Positions 20,869 to 31,896 of a DNA stretch of 64,000 bases are shown piece after piece; positions within the stretch are counted from its first letter, which is position 1, and each line of letters opens with the position of its first letter. The notes under the pieces are model-generated. The model was not told the DNA's origin and made no database searches. It saw nothing but the letters and a program-made list of their open reading frames with translations. Made by a program: the position numbers and the translations under genes. This DNA is from Hemicordylus capensis. Its lineage: Eukaryota; Chordata; Lepidosauria; Squamata; Cordylidae. The stretch spans positions 345,642,250-345,706,249 of the forward strand of contig NC_069659.1 in NCBI RefSeq assembly GCF_027244095.1, given 5' to 3'.

Positions 20869-23567
20869 TTACTCCCCTGCAACTGGTACACAGAGGCATC
20901 CTGTCTTTGAGGCTGGAGGTGGCCCACAGCCCTCCGATTGGTAGCCATTGATAGACCTATCCTCCATGAAGTCATCCAAACACCTTTTAAAGCCATCCAG
21001 GCTCTTGACTGTCACATCTTGTGGCACAGAGTTCCACAAGTGGATCACACATTGTGTGAAGTGTGTGAATTTCTCTCTCTCCACTTTCTCCACACCATGC
21101 ATGATTTTATAGACTTCTGTCATGCCTCCCTGCAGTCATTTTTTTTCTAAACTAAAAAGCCCCAGGTGTTGTAGTCTTGCCTCATAAGAAAGGTGCTTTA
21201 GGCCCCTGATCATCTTGTTTGCCCTCTTCTGCACTTTTTAAAGTTCTACAATATCCTTTTTAAGATGTGGTGACCAGAATTGTACATAGTACTCCAAGTG
21301 TGGTCGCACTATAGTTTTGTATAAGGGCATTATTATATTAGCCGTTTTATTTTCAATCCCTTTCCTAATGATCCCTAGCATGGAATTGACCTTTATCACA
21401 GCTGCCACACATTGAGTCGACACTTTCAATGAGCTGTGCACCATGACCCCAAGATTCCTCTCCTGGTCAGTCACCGACAGCTCAGATCCCATCAGCATAT
21501 ACTTGAAGTTGGGGTTCTTCGTCCCAATGTGCATCACCTTACACTTGCTAACATTGAACCGCATTTGCCATTTTGTTGCCCACTCCCCCAGTTTGGAGAG
21601 ATCCTTTTGGAGCTCCTCACAATCCATTTTGGATTTCACTACCCGAAAGAGTTTGGTATCATCTGCAAATTTGGCCACCTTGCTGCTTACCCCTGCTTCT
21701 AGATCATTGATGAATAAATTTAAAAGCACCGGTCCCAGAATAGATCCCTGGGGGACCCCACTTCTTACTTCCCTCCATTGTGAAAATTCTCCATTTATAC
21801 CTACCCCCTGTTTCCTGTCTTTCAACCATTTAGCAATCCACACGTCCTTGTCCCCTTATCCCATGACTGCTAAGTTTCTTTAGGAGTCTTTGATGAGGAA
21901 CTTTGTCAAAAGCTTTGTGGAAGTCCAGGTATACTATGTCAACTGGATCACCTTGATCCACACACTTGTTGACACTCTCAAAGAAGTCCAAAAGGTTGGC
22001 CAGGCAAGATTTACCTTTGCGGAAGCCATGCTGGCTCACTCCCAGCAGGGCCTGTTCTTCTAGGTGCTTTACAATTTTATCCTTGAGGATGCTTTCCATC
22101 AATTTGCCTGGAACGGATGTTAAGCTAACTGGCCTGTAATTTCCCAGATTGCACCTGGATCCCTTTTTGAAAATCGGTGTTACATTTGCTACTCTCCAGT
22201 CCTCTGGTCCAAAGTCCGATTTCAGGGATAAGTTATATATTTTAGCAAGGAGGTTGCAATTCGACATTGGAGTTCTTTGAGGACTCTTGGATGGATGCCA
22301 TCCGGCCCTGGTGATTTGTTAGCTTTCAGTTTTTCCAGACAGTTTAGAACATCATTTCTTGTCACTTCTATATACTCTATATCAGGTATATGTTCCGTAT
22401 CCTCTGCCATGAAGACAGACACAAAGCACTCATTCAGCTTCTCTGCAACCTCCATATCCTCCTTAATAATCCCTTTCACTCCTACATTGTCTAATGGTCC
22501 AACCGCCTCCCTGGCAGGTTTCCTGCTTCTGACGTATTTAAAGAAGTTTTTGTTATTCCCCGTGATACTTTTGGCTAAATGTTCCTCAAACTCTCTTTTC
22601 ACCTCCCTTATTGTTGCCTTGCATTTCTTTTGCCAGAGTTTGTGTTCCTTTCTGTTCTCTTCATTTGGACAGGCCTTCCAATTTCAGAAGGAGGTCTTCT
22701 TCCCTTTTATGGCTTCCTTGACGCTACCCATTAGCCATGCTGGCATCTTCCTGGACTTAGTGGTACCTTTCCTCCTTTTGGGTATACAATCTAACTGGGC
22801 TTCTAGTATTGTGGTTTTGAATAAGCTCCATGCATTCTGGAGCGAAGTGACTCTCCTGATTTTCCCTTTCAGCTTCCTTTTCACCATACTCCTCATTTTA
22901 GAGAAGTTTCCTCTTCTGAAATTCTAAATGTCAAGAGAATCCTTGGTGATTCTCTCCCTGCATGTATGCTGAATTTGATAGCACTATGGTTACTGTTCCC
23001 TAGAAGGTCAATGACACTGACATCACACAGCAGGTCCTGGGTGCCACTCAGAATTAGGTCCAAGGTTGCCTTCTCTCTGGTTGGTTCCCAGACCAACTGT
23101 TCTAGGGCACGGTCATTTAGCGTATCTAGAAATTTGACCTCTTTGTCATGACCTGACTGTGAATTTACCCAGTCTATGTGTGGGTAATTGAAATCAGCCA
23201 TAATTACAGCCGTGCCTCTCCTTGACGCCTCCCTCATTTCCTCCTGCAACTCCCAGTCACTGTCGGCGTTTTGATCCGGAGGGCGATAGCACGTCCCCAG
23301 TAGCATGTTCCCTTTCAGGCCTTGTATTGTCACCCACAGGGTTTCTGTGGAGGACTCCAGTCCACCTAGGTTTTCTACCTTGTTAGATTCTATCCCTTCT
23401 TTAACATACAGTGCTACCTCTCCTCCAAGGCGCCCCTCCCTGTCCTTTCTGTAGAGTTTATACCCAGGAATAACAGTGTCCCACTGGTTCTCACTGTTCC
23501 ACCATGTTCCTGTTATGCCCACTATATCTATTTCTGCGTTAGCAACCAAGCACTCCAGTTCACCCAT
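20869..23567 (-). pseudogene. CR1 ORF2 remains: endonuclease plus reverse transcriptase
   Basis: Endonuclease pieces at 22893-23567: EIDIVGITGTWW, LGTCYRPPDQNADSDWELQ, VIMADFNYPHIDW and LGNSNHSAI, the APE-type nuclease core (the usual GDFN reads ADFN). RT pieces at 22222-22602: KSPGPDGIHPRVLKEL. RT pieces at 21830-22267: NYRPVSLTSVPGKLMESIL and VYLDFHKAFDKVPHQRLL. RT pieces at 21238-21843: SGVPQGSILGPVLLNLFIND and KFADDTKLFRVV. C-terminus at 20869-21123. The frame changes several times and the part around 21130-21240 is damaged, so no active enzyme is encoded. Confidence 0.9.
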
Positions 23568-23599
23568 CTTGGCTCGGAGGCTTCTGGCATTGGCATATA

Positions 23600-23735
23600 T
23601 CGTGTTTCCCCGAAAATAAGACAGTGTCTTATATTAATTTTAGCCCCCAAAAATGCACTAGGGCAATTAGCGGTACATCAGAAATTACTGCTTGGTCTTA
23701 CTTTCAAGGTAGGTCTTACTTTCGGGAAAACAGGG
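23600..23735 (-). mobile_element. 136-bp TA-flanked palindromic MITE
   Basis: Left end TCGTGTTTCCCCGAAAATAA; right end CTTTCGGGAAAACAGGG, its near inverse. TA dinucleotides flank both sides (23598-23599, 23736-23737), as for Tc1/mariner-type insertion. The same element, inverted and of the same length, is at 55962-56097. It sits within the CR1 between ORF2 and ORF1, so it is younger than that CR1. Confidence 0.8.
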
Positions 23736-23861
23736 TAAGCACCTATACGCTGAGTCTCTCCCCTGATATATGATATTCTTTTGACTCTTTGACCTGCTGG
23801 CCCCAGCTCCCGTCTGTTCTTTATGCAGCTCTGCTCTGTCCCCTTCTGTTTTATCTGAATT

Positions 23862-24303
23862 CTATGCACCCTCACACTTGAAAGGATGTCTTTTGCCACA
23901 CGGGATACTGCCCAGCTCCCATCGGCTGTTCCCTAGGCGCCATTTTAAAAGCTGCTCTGCAAACTTTTTAAGTGCCAGCAGTCTGGTTCCATCTTGGTTC
24001 AAGTGCAGCACGTCCCTTTTGTACAGGCCTTGCTTTCCCCAAAATGTATCCCAGTGCCTAACAAATCTAAACCCTTCCTCCAGGCACCTACATCTCATCC
24101 ACGCATTGAAACCCCTCAGCAATGCCTGTCTCACTGTACCTGCGTGTGGAACAGGTAGAATTTCTGAGAATGCTACCTTGTGGGTCCTGGACTTCAATAC
24201 ACTACCTATCAGCCTAAATTTGGCTTCCAGGACCTCCTGACTACATTTCCCCACATCATTGGTGACAACGTGCACCACGACAGCTGTCTCCTCCCCAGCA
24301 ACG
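23862..24303 (-). pseudogene. CR1 ORF1, esterase-like (SGNH) domain remnant
   Basis: The frame reads VVVHVVTNDVGKCSQEVLEAKF, SRTHKVAFSEILPVP, FNAWMRCRCLEEGFRFV and GLYKRDVLHLNQDGTRLLA. Some CR1 ORF1 proteins carry such an SGNH-hydrolase-like domain with GTND and DxLHLN motifs; here the GTND block reads VTND. The N-terminal part was removed where the foldback element begins. Confidence 0.85.
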
Positions 24304-25854
24304 TTTTGTGCACAAAACAGGCCATTTCGGCTGTTTTGTAGCCAAAACAAAACACCAAATGCTCAGAACAGAACATTTTGTAGCCAAAACAAAACATCCC
24401 TGTTTCGGATACAAAACATTTTGTTGTTTCGGCTGTTTTGGAACTCCATTTTGAAATCACGAAAAGTCTTTCTCCTTCAGTCTCCATTTTGAGTTTTGAC
24501 ATCTGTTTGAATTTCCAGCCCTTCCAGCCTGCAGATTGGCCAGCGAAAGCATGGGCTGATCTGCTGGCAATTGCCTCCTTATCCCTTTTAAGCAAATTTA
24601 AGGGTAAAATTTACCCTCACTGGCCAATGGGGCAGTGTCCATTTACCCTCATTGGCCAGTGGGGCAGTGTGCACACTGCATGGGGCATTGTTGTTATTTC
24701 ACACTGTTGTGTGTAGATCAGTTGCATTTCGGGGGGGGGGGTGTGACCTTTGGAAATCTGCCTGGTTCTTTGCAAAGCTCTGCTGTTGTTGATCTGTGAT
24801 GTTGATGTTATTTGGGGTGGATTCAGGGCAGAAAGGGGGCTTTGGGGGCAGAAGACTGGGTCAGGTGGTAGCGCCCCAAGGGGTGCCTGCCACAACCCAG
24901 ATTCCAAAGGAATAGGGCAAAGGGCTGATTTCTTAGGAATTGTTGGAGTTTACGCTTCTTTAAGGTTTTTCTCCATAGGGAATAATGGAGGTTTCAGCAG
25001 ACCCATAACTCCACCTGAGGGGCACTGGGGTAGCCGGGAGTGCATGGTGTTATAATGCACATAGGGTGCCAGCCACCCCAGTGGGTTGCTAACCCATGGG
25101 GTACTGGGTTCTGTTGTTTCTGAGGTGTTCTGAGTGTAGATTCTCTGGTAGCATATGAGATTTTCAACAACAAACCATGAATCCATTCTCATATGCTACC
25201 AGAGAATCTACACTCAAAACATCTCAGAAACAATTGAACCCAGTACCCCATGAGTTAGCAACCCATGGGGGTGGTTGGCACCCTCTATGTTCTACACTAC
25301 CACTCGCTCTGGGCCACCCTGGTGCCCCCCAAGTGCAGTTATGGGGCTGCTGTAACCTCCATTATTCCCTATGGGGAAGAACCTTAAAGATGCGTAAACT
25401 CCATTAAATCTTTACAAATCAGCCCTCTGCCCAATTCCTTTGAAATAATTCTGGCAGCTTCCTTACCCCCACTGGGCAACTACCCACCCTACTCTGCTCT
25501 TGGCCACCCCTTTCCCTCCAACATGAAGCTATACTTTGTGCTGAAACCTCCATTATTCCCTATGGGAAAAATCTTAAACTTCAAAAATTTACCAAAAATC
25601 AGCCCTTTGCCCAGTTCCTCTGAAATGTGGGTGGTAGCTTCCACCCATTGGGAACTACCACCCCCATCCACTAGTTTTGCCCTGGGGCCATTTTTTTAAA
25701 TCCAAAACATTTCGGATTCGGATTTTGCAATTTCGAACAAAGAACAAAATGGGGGTGTTTTGGATTGGCTGATTTCGAACAAAGAACAAAATGGGGGTGT
25801 TTTGGATTCAGGCCAAAAACAAAACAGAAAAACAAAACAGAATGCACAACCCTA
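24304..25854 (+). mobile_element. hAT-type foldback element, copy 1 (left end missing)
   Basis: This copy is the same sequence as 36173-37824. It lacks about the first 30 bases and starts acgttttgtgcacaaaac at the CR1 border; its right end gcacaaccctA is intact. The interior is a long inverted repeat: the left arm (about 24900-25160) pairs with the right arm (25187-25440) around a 26-bp loop. A unit holding cattattccctatggg occurs repeatedly in both arms. No open frame matches a transposase. Confidence 0.8.
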
Positions 25855-25856
25855 CT

Positions 25857-26000
25857 TTGAACCTTCTGCTCTTCTCAGAGCGGCTCCATACCCTGAAGGA
25901 AATATCTTACGGTGCTCACATGCAGTCTCCCATTCATATGGAACCAAGGCAGACCCTGCTTAGCTAAGGGGACAAGTCATCCTTGTTACCAAAAGACCAG
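25857..26000 (-). mobile_element. 5S/tRNA SINE, 5' half only
   Basis: Inverted, it carries the 5S-like head (GCTAAGCAGGGTC, ATGGGAGAC) and the first part of the body, and stops at gaaccttctgctc. The tail half is missing, lost where the foldback element ends at 25854. Confidence 0.8.
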
Positions 26001-26143
26001 CATTTCTCTCCTATCAACCTGGTGGCTTATATATAGTGCAGCGTGCTGCCCATGGAAGTCACCCATGAAAAGGGCCACGATACCTTAGGCCACCCTTGGA
26101 TATGAGATTGCATTTTAGTAAGCTATATACATGGGAACTGGCC

Positions 26144-26446
26144 TTTTGTTAGCAAACATGAATTGTCGCCTTTGCTAAGCAGGGTCCACCCTGGTTTGCA
26201 TTTGAATGGGAGACTATATGTCTGAGCACTGAAAGATATTTCCCTTAGGGGATGGGGCTGCTCTGAGAAGAGCACCTGCATGCTTGCCTGTGGAAGGTTC
26301 CAAGTTCCCTCCCTGGTATCTCCAGATAGGGCTGAAAAGTACTCCTCCCTGCAACCTTGGAGAAGCCACTGCCAGTCTGTGTAGATAATACTGAGCTAGA
26401 TGGACCAATGGTCTGACTCAGTATAAGGCACCTTCCTATGTTCCTG
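26144..26446 (+). mobile_element. Composite 5S/tRNA SINE, full length
   Basis: Carries the head, the 5S-like CTAAGCAGGGTC...AATGGGAGAC block, the body and the tail CTGAGCTAGATGGACCAATG..GACTCAGTATAAGG ending TATGTTCC. Small internal insertions (tgcatgcttgcctgtgg) distinguish it from its sisters. Confidence 0.88.
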
Positions 26447-26652
26447 TGATTAGTAAAGACGCTGCTTGTGAATGCATTTATTTTTCAGGATTTACAAGAA
26501 TCTGTAAAGAGCACATGCATTCATCCATGCATGTGTGGATGAAGAAAACTCAACTTAATATTAATGTGAGGCTTCAAGGCTTTGAAGTAACTGGTGGGGA
26601 CCCCAACTGATTATTAAGTTAACTTTGTATATAGTACTCATTTATCATTATT

Positions 26653-26686
26653 GGCTGACATAATGCATAAGGGACGCAGGCTTGAG
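26653..26686 (+). mobile_element. Foldback MITE, left fragment (interrupted by a hAT element)
   Basis: Reads GGCTGACATAATGCATAAGG then acgcaggcttgag. This is the inverse of the right end at 29330-29368 (cttgcgcagtatgtcagcc). The rest of the element continues at 29107. A second copy of this family has its left end at 33923. Confidence 0.75.
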
Positions 26687-27360
26687 TAGGGGTGTGCATA
26701 GAACCCTCCTGAGTGAACAGAATTCACACTGAACCATTGGTCTGCAAACTAGTTCATTAGAACCAGCTGGTGATTCAGTTCATGCAGTCTAACCAGGTGG
26801 AACTGGTTTGGCTCAGTTCGACCCGATTTGGGATGCTTGTAAAGGGGAATCTGGTAAGGATTCCCCTTTACAAGTAAAGGGGTGTCCCTAACTCTAAAAA
26901 GGGGTTGAAAGGGCCACCACTGTGGGTAAGGTGCCCTCTAATCCGCACCCCCCTTTCAACCCCCTTTTAATTTTATATATATTTATAGATAGATATAGAT
27001 ATTATATTATATTATATTAATATATTATCTATATTATTAATTCTCCAAGACGGGCCATGTGTGGGGATGTGGTAGAAAGGAGGTGATTGGCTGACAGCAT
27101 TTGCAAGCAGAAGCACCTGATTGGGCAGTGGGGATTCCATAGGCAGATAGGGAGAAAGACCCTGTGAGAGCAGAAGCACCATGGTGATTGGGCAGTGGGG
27201 ATACCATATGCAGATAGGGAGGAGGAGCCTGTGGCACTGTGGTGATTGGGCAGTGGGGATTCCCTATGCAGATAAGGAGGAGGAGCCTATGATTGTTAAG
27301 GTCAGTTGGAATGCAACTGTTACTGGTCGGAAGATGTTCTTTATTGTAGAGGAGAGGTAT

Positions 27361-27476
27361 GTATATATAGATATAGATATAGATATAGATATAGATATAG
27401 ATATAGATATAGATATAGATATAGATATAGATATAGATATAGATATAGATATAGATATAGATATAGATATAGATAT
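27361..27476 (+). repeat. (ATAGAT)n hexanucleotide microsatellite
   Basis: About 19 uninterrupted units. It is open in several frames (Ile-Asp, Arg-Tyr or Ile-Ser repeats), which explains the apparent small proteins here; none is credible. Confidence 0.98.
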
Positions 27477-27569
27477 ATGAAAGGATAGCAGGCAGGGGTC
27501 TGCAAAAAGACGGGTCATGAGGAAGGAAGGAGCCCCTTCAAGAGAAGGAGGATGCCGTTGTGTGAATTA

Positions 27570-27740
27570 AATGAGGAAACAAGATGAACAAAATCTGTTA
27601 ACTCAGGGAGGGAGGGAGAGAGAGAAAAAACATGAAGGGAGGGAGAAGAAAGAGTGGGGAAGAGCGAGTGGAGGAGAGAGAAAGAGAAAAAGAAGGGAGG
27701 GGGAAGAGAGACAGAAGGAAGGGCAAGGGGCGGGCCTGAG
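27570..27740 (+). repeat. Purine-rich (GA/GGGA) tract
   Basis: Nearly all A and G on the plus strand (gggagggagggagagagagaa-type). It lies within the Helitron body. The adjoining 27715-27955 contains two diverged copies of a ~110-bp GC-rich unit (cctgaggggaa..ggccatgg..gtcaaccaatgctgctg). Confidence 0.85.
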
Positions 27741-28457
27741 CCTGTCAGCAGCCTGAGGGGAATGAATGGCCATGGCAGCACTAGCAGCCAGGAAGGGCCC
27801 AGTCAACCAATGCTGCTGTTTGGGGCTACCGAGGCCATTGTCAGAGGGAGGCAGGCAAGGGATGGGCCCTGGCCTGTTAGCGGCCTGAGGGGAACGAGTG
27901 GCCATGGTGGTGGCAGCAGCGAGGAACGGCCTGGTCAACCACTGCTGCTGCTCTTGAAGGGAGGAGCAGGAGTGGGGTTCAGGTGAGGGCGAGGGTGGGG
28001 AGGTCTCTGGGGATAGGGGGCTGCAGCTTGGTCAATAGGCGGCAGCAATGCTGCAGCCACGACCAAGAAGGGTGAGGGGGATGGAAGCAACGGGGTAGTG
28101 GAGGAGGAGCAGTAGTGTAGCTCAGGTGAGGGTGGGGAGATCTCTGAGGTGAGGGGAGCAATCAAGTACTAACGCGTAGATGCTCCAGAGTGTGCAAGAG
28201 TTCCATCATTGAAGCAGAGAGAAATAATGGCGGCGGTCAGGATGCAGAGGGGGAGGGCCGGCAGGTGAAGCCCCTCTGGCCAGAAGAGGTGAGTGGACGG
28301 CGGGCAAAGGAGGCGGTGGCGGGGAGGAGGAGGAGGCAGTGGCGGGGAGAAATAATGGCAGCGGTGAAGAGGTGGGCAGATGGCGGGCAAAGCCCTACCA
28401 GCCGGGAGGAGGAGGTGGGAGGCGGCGGCGGGCTGGCCTAGCCCTGGCCCGCCCAAT

Positions 28458-28640
28458 GGGGAGAGCTGGGGGGGGGAGAGAGCAAGCTAGCGAGCTGTGG
28501 GGGGAGAGAGCTAGCAAGCTGTAGGGGGAGAGCAAGCAAGCTGCGGGGGGAAACGAGCAAGCTGTGGGGGGAGAGCGAGCAAGCTGCAGAGGGGAGCGAG
28601 TGAGAGTGCTGTAGTGGGGAGCGAGCAAGAGTGCTGCAGG
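28458..28640 (+). repeat. G-rich minisatellite (~25-30-bp unit, about 6-7 copies)
   Basis: Variants of gggggagagcgagcaagctg are repeated in tandem. Each unit has a run of 4-9 guanines, so intramolecular G-quadruplex formation is possible. It sits just upstream of the Helitron 3' end. Confidence 0.9.
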
Positions 28641-28705
28641 AGGATGCCACAGGCTCAGTGCACAACTGCACAGATGCTCTGTGCGGGGTCAGCTAGTATT
28701 ATTAT

Positions 28706-28985
28706 TATTTAATAATAATTTTAATATTTATATACCACCTTTCCAAAAATGGCTCAGGGAGGGCTCACAGAAAAATAATAAATAAATGATGGATCCCTGT
28801 CCCCAAAGGGCTCACAATCTAAAAAGAAACATAAGATAGAAACCAGCAATAGTCACTGGAAGTACCGTGCTTGGGGTGGGTAGGGCCAGTTACTCTCCCC
28901 CTGCTAAATAAAGAGAATCACCACATTAAAAGGTGCCTCTTTGCCCCGTTAGCAGGGTTTTTAGAGTTAAAGATCCCCCTTTTAT
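28706..28985 (-). mobile_element. L2/MIR-tailed SINE ('gggagagcaactggccc' family)
   Basis: Inverted it reads ..GGTGATTCTCTTTATTTAGC, GGGGGAGAGTAACTGGCCC, TTAGATTGTGAGCCCTTTGG and CCATTTTTGGAAAGGTGG, ending in an AT-rich tail where the Helitron was inserted. The TAGATTGTGAGCCC..GGGGACAGGG segment resembles the L2/MIR 3' end. Confidence 0.8.
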
Positions 28986-29106
28986 TTGTAAAGGGTAATA
29001 GTTTGTCCAAGTTTGAACCTGGACGGGCCCCCTGGTTTGAGCTCTGATTAGTTGTACTGGGCCAGTTCAAATCAAACTGGGCTTGATTTGAATTGGTTCT
29101 TCCCTA

Positions 29107-29368
29107 GGCTTGAGCATTGCCCACACTGCACACCTATAAACACCCAGGATGGGGCTGCACCACAGGACAGCAGCACTCAGTGGTAAGGGCGCCATGCATA
29201 GTGCTGTGTGACGCAAAGCAACCCCCATAAAATTGCGTAACTCCATGCACAGAGTCCTTACCACTAATTGCTACTGCCCTGTGGTGCAACTTCATTGCAG
29301 GTGCTTACAGGTGCACAGGTGTGTGGGCAGTGCTCAAGTTGCCTGCAACCCTTGCGCAGTATGTCAGC
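29107..29368 (+). mobile_element. Foldback MITE, main part
   Basis: The ggcttgag...gcccacactgcacacc arm (29107-29195) is complemented by the arm at 29245-29345 (ctccatgcacagagtcc...gtgggcagtgctcaag), about 90 bp each, making a hairpin element. It ends gcgcagtatgtcagcc. The left 34 bases are at 26653-26686. Confidence 0.75.
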
Positions 29369-29670
29369 CACTATTAATGGAATATGTAGTAAAGCTTTGA
29401 AATTCTAATTCTAATTACAATATTGTTTTTAATTTATATTGTTTATTAAGATTATTAAATATTTATTTGCTAATAGATGGTGAATATTTATATATTACTT
29501 TTCAACAATAAAAAAGTTCACAAAATGCTGTATATAGAAATAAGATAAAAAGGGCCCAAGAGCTTTTAGTGTCTGAGGCAGCGGATCCAAATGGCAGCCC
29601 CGTGATGGGGTTTATCAACCTTAATGGTACCTCAGAGTCTGCCACATGAAGTGGGTCATGCCATATGTAA

Positions 29671-30285
29671 TAGGACTGTGCAATGTCGGGTTGGGAACAT
29701 TGGAAATGGTTCAATATGGGCCATTTTGGAGGGGATCAAAGAAGTCCCTGATCGAAACTAGGGAAGCCCATTTTAGGTTATACTTCAGCCTCCTTTGGAA
29801 GAAATCAAAGCTTTCTGGAGCTCCAAATGGCGGCAAGAGTTTGCTCTCTCTCTTTTTTTCAATTGCGGCTGGGAGAAAAAATCTTCTGCTCTCTGTCTGT
29901 TCACCTGCCTTCCTGCCTACCTGTGCATTTCCTTCTTCTTTTAAAAAAGTTTTTAACCTGTTTTTTATTTACAATTAAGCTGCTGATTTCCAGGTTTCCC
30001 CCACAAGATTCTCAGTCTTTAATACATCACACTCTTGAGATTCTCTGGTGTTACCTCATTTCCCCTGCGATTCTCTGGTGTTACATTACTTTCTTCCAGA
30101 TTTCACAGTGAGTATGACTTCCCAGTTTTAATTTTGGTAGTTTAACTACCATGTGTTTTACCGGAAATAGTCTAACACTGACCTCAACAATCTGAAGGGT
30201 CCAAAGGACCCCTAGCTGACATTTGTGGGATCAGGTTAGATCGGGTAGGACCTGATTCCAACATTTGCAAATGTGCACCAGCCCA
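29671..30285. mobile_element. hAT-type non-autonomous element (615 bp)
   Basis: Left end TAGGACTGTGCAATG; right end ATGTGCACCAGCCCA. The flanks are atatgtaa (29663-29670) and ctatgtaa (30286-30293), 7 of 8 the same. It contains tandem gattctctggtgttac units near 30040-30085. No transposase frame. Confidence 0.7.
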
Positions 30286-30785
30286 CTATGTAATGATGGG
30301 CTGGCCCTGCTTGTATCTCACCTTCACTTGGGGAAGAAGGGGCAAAGCAAGAGAGAACTTCATTTCAATTACTTGGAGGGAACATCATCGTCTCTCCCAC
30401 AAATGCTGGCATCTTGTTTTCTCTTGAGCTTTTTAATGTGGTGTTATTTCCCTGACTCCTTTCAGCATTGTCCAGTTGCACATTCTTCTGCCTCAGGATC
30501 GTTTCTGATGTGAGCCATATGAACTGCAAAAATTCTGAGAATAAAATAGAATATTTAAAAAACGGTGTGTCAAAAAAAGTATCGTAATCCCACCATAGCA
30601 GCAAAGTTAAATACCCATCTGTGTATCTGGGAGTTTTATGAACCTATATATCTTTTCAGAATGTTGACATATACAGGTTTGCTTTTAAAAAAAAAATAGT
30701 TCAGTTAAGCTCTCCTAAAGGCACAGCTTGGTGATACATGATTAGCCTCCTGAACATGTGCTGAACACATGAATTTGTTTCCAAG

Positions 30786-30844
<59 letters not shown>
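30786..30844 (+). repeat. (CTTT)n tetranucleotide microsatellite
   Basis: About 14-15 perfect TTTC units. The small Phe/Leu/Ser-rich frame across it is an artefact. Confidence 0.98.
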
Positions 30845-30845
<1 letters not shown>

Positions 30846-30848
30846 ATA

Positions 30849-31065
30849 CATTCAAAGTGGCTGGCATATTTTATTTATTTTACATATTGAACACACCCTG
30901 AACTCACTTTTCCAGACAGTTCATATAGGAAAATATAACATTAAAAAATGAAACAAAAACATTTATAAACAATTTTATAAGTATATATAATTTTATATAA
31001 CAAAATACAACAATTTTATAAAACAAATTTTATATAACAAAATAAAGCAATTTTATAACAACTTC
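30849..31065. other. AT-rich stretch, nothing recognised
   Basis: Mainly A/T with repeated attttataa/caattttat words before the CR1 3' end. No gene is apparent. It may include an L2-like tail at 30855-30960. Confidence 0.4.
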
Positions 31066-31376
31066 TGGAATTCTCTGCTACAAGATGTGGTGACAGCCAA
31101 CAACCTAGATGGCTTTAAGAGGGGTTTGGATAACTTCATGGAGGAGAGGTCTATCAAGGGCTACTAGTCGGAGGGCTATAGGCCACCGCCAGCCTCAGAG
31201 GCAGGATGCCTCTCAATACCAGTTGCAAGGGAGTAACAGCAGGAGGGAGGGCATGCCCTGAACTCTTGCCTATAAGCTTCCAGTGGCATCTGGTGGGCAA
31301 CATCTACGTGAAACAGGATGCTGGACTAGATGGGCCCTGGGCCTGATCTAGCAGGGCTATTCATATGTTCTTATGT
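31066..31376 (+). mobile_element. CR1 LINE, 3' end only
   Basis: Encodes the last ORF2 residues (WNSLLQDVVTANNLDGFKRG, then NFMEERSIKGY and stop). The CR1 3' UTR follows (GATGCTGGACTAGATGGGCC) and ends TATGTTCTTATG. Heavily 5'-truncated. Confidence 0.93.
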
Positions 31377-31896
31377 ACAAATCTAATTAAAAGATTGGTT
31401 GGAAAGGTGCATGGAAAAGGTGCAAAAAGACTAATGTATTTTTGAAAACACTGCAAGAAGCACTGATGGCAACAACAACAACAACCCGCCCCCACCACCA
31501 CTTTCAAAACTTGGAAGGGTTGGTTTTGAAAGGGGGCCGGCTCTCACCAGAATCCTGGGACAAGGCAGTATTGGGCTCCTTGCCTCAGGTGCTGCACTCC
31601 CTTGGGTCACAGCTGCAGCTGGCTTCCTGTGCAGCATTCCATGTGCTTTTTAATGAAATATGCACATAGTTGCACAAGACTGCTCTTGTGCACTTGCAGA
31701 CAGTTGGGCAAATCTTGCATTTGCACGAGAGCGCTCTTGTGTAACTGTGTGCACGTTTTGCTAAAATGCACCCAAAAGATTGTGCACTATGCTAGTCAGT
31801 CACTGCACCTTGATTCAGAATCAGCTTGGGAATTATTTTCTTGTCTAGCATTTGATAAAACAAAAAACCAAAAAAACAGCTTTCCAAACAGCTGTG
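31377..31896. other. Unrecognised DNA with TTGCAC/GTGCAA words
   Basis: 31640-31800 carries inverted TTGCACAAG / CTTGTGCA motifs like 14100-14270, probably an old MITE. 31490-31620 resembles the inner part of the hAT MITE at 18742-19066 (ccaccttcaaa..ggttttgaaaggggg). No coding signal. Confidence 0.4.

Larger units (their letters stand above)
20731..24303 (-). mobile_element. CR1 LINE, nearly full length, with both ORFs (broken)
   Basis: The 3' terminus with repeated ATGTTCTTATG lies at 20731-20750. Going left to right (3' to 5') come the RT C-terminus, RT, apurinic-type endonuclease and the ORF1 esterase-like domain up to 24303, where the next element begins. A 136-bp TA-flanked MITE sits at 23600-23735 between ORF2 and ORF1. 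Several frameshifts split ORF2. Compared with the copy at 7211-8700, motif C is intact (FADDTKL). Confidence 0.92.
27028..28696 (+). mobile_element. Non-autonomous Helitron, 1.67 kb
   Basis: The 3' end is textbook: a hairpin with 7-bp arms (gcacaga/tctgtgc, 28668-28684), an 8-nt spacer, CTAG (28693-28696), then T. The likely 5' end is TCTATATTATTAATTCTCC preceded by A (27027), so insertion between A and T is respected. The interior includes the ATAGAT array, a purine-rich tract and a G-rich minisatellite. No Rep/helicase protein is present. The 5' border is less sure than the 3' border. Confidence 0.65.
26687..29106. mobile_element. hAT-type element with perfect 8-bp TSD, carrying a Helitron and a SINE
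   Basis: Left end TAGGGGTGTGCATAGAACC; right end GGTTCTTCCCTA. The flanking octamer ggcttgag occurs at 26679-26686 and exactly again at 29107-29114. Its own sequence is 26687-27027 and about 28990-29106, rich in ggttcg-like words. The rest is a Helitron (27028-28696) and a minus-strand SINE (28706-28985). There is no transposase frame. Confidence 0.8.

Noticed and set aside
22277-22927. 216-codon plus-strand frame
   Set aside because: Antisense of CR1 ORF2; the CR1 motifs are on the minus strand.
27181-27518. Small proteins of Ile-Asp, Arg-Tyr or Ile-Ser repeats
   Set aside because: They are translations of the (ATAGAT)n microsatellite in three phases.
30769-30951. Phe/Leu/Ser-rich 60-residue frame
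   Set aside because: It is the (CTTT)n microsatellite read as protein.
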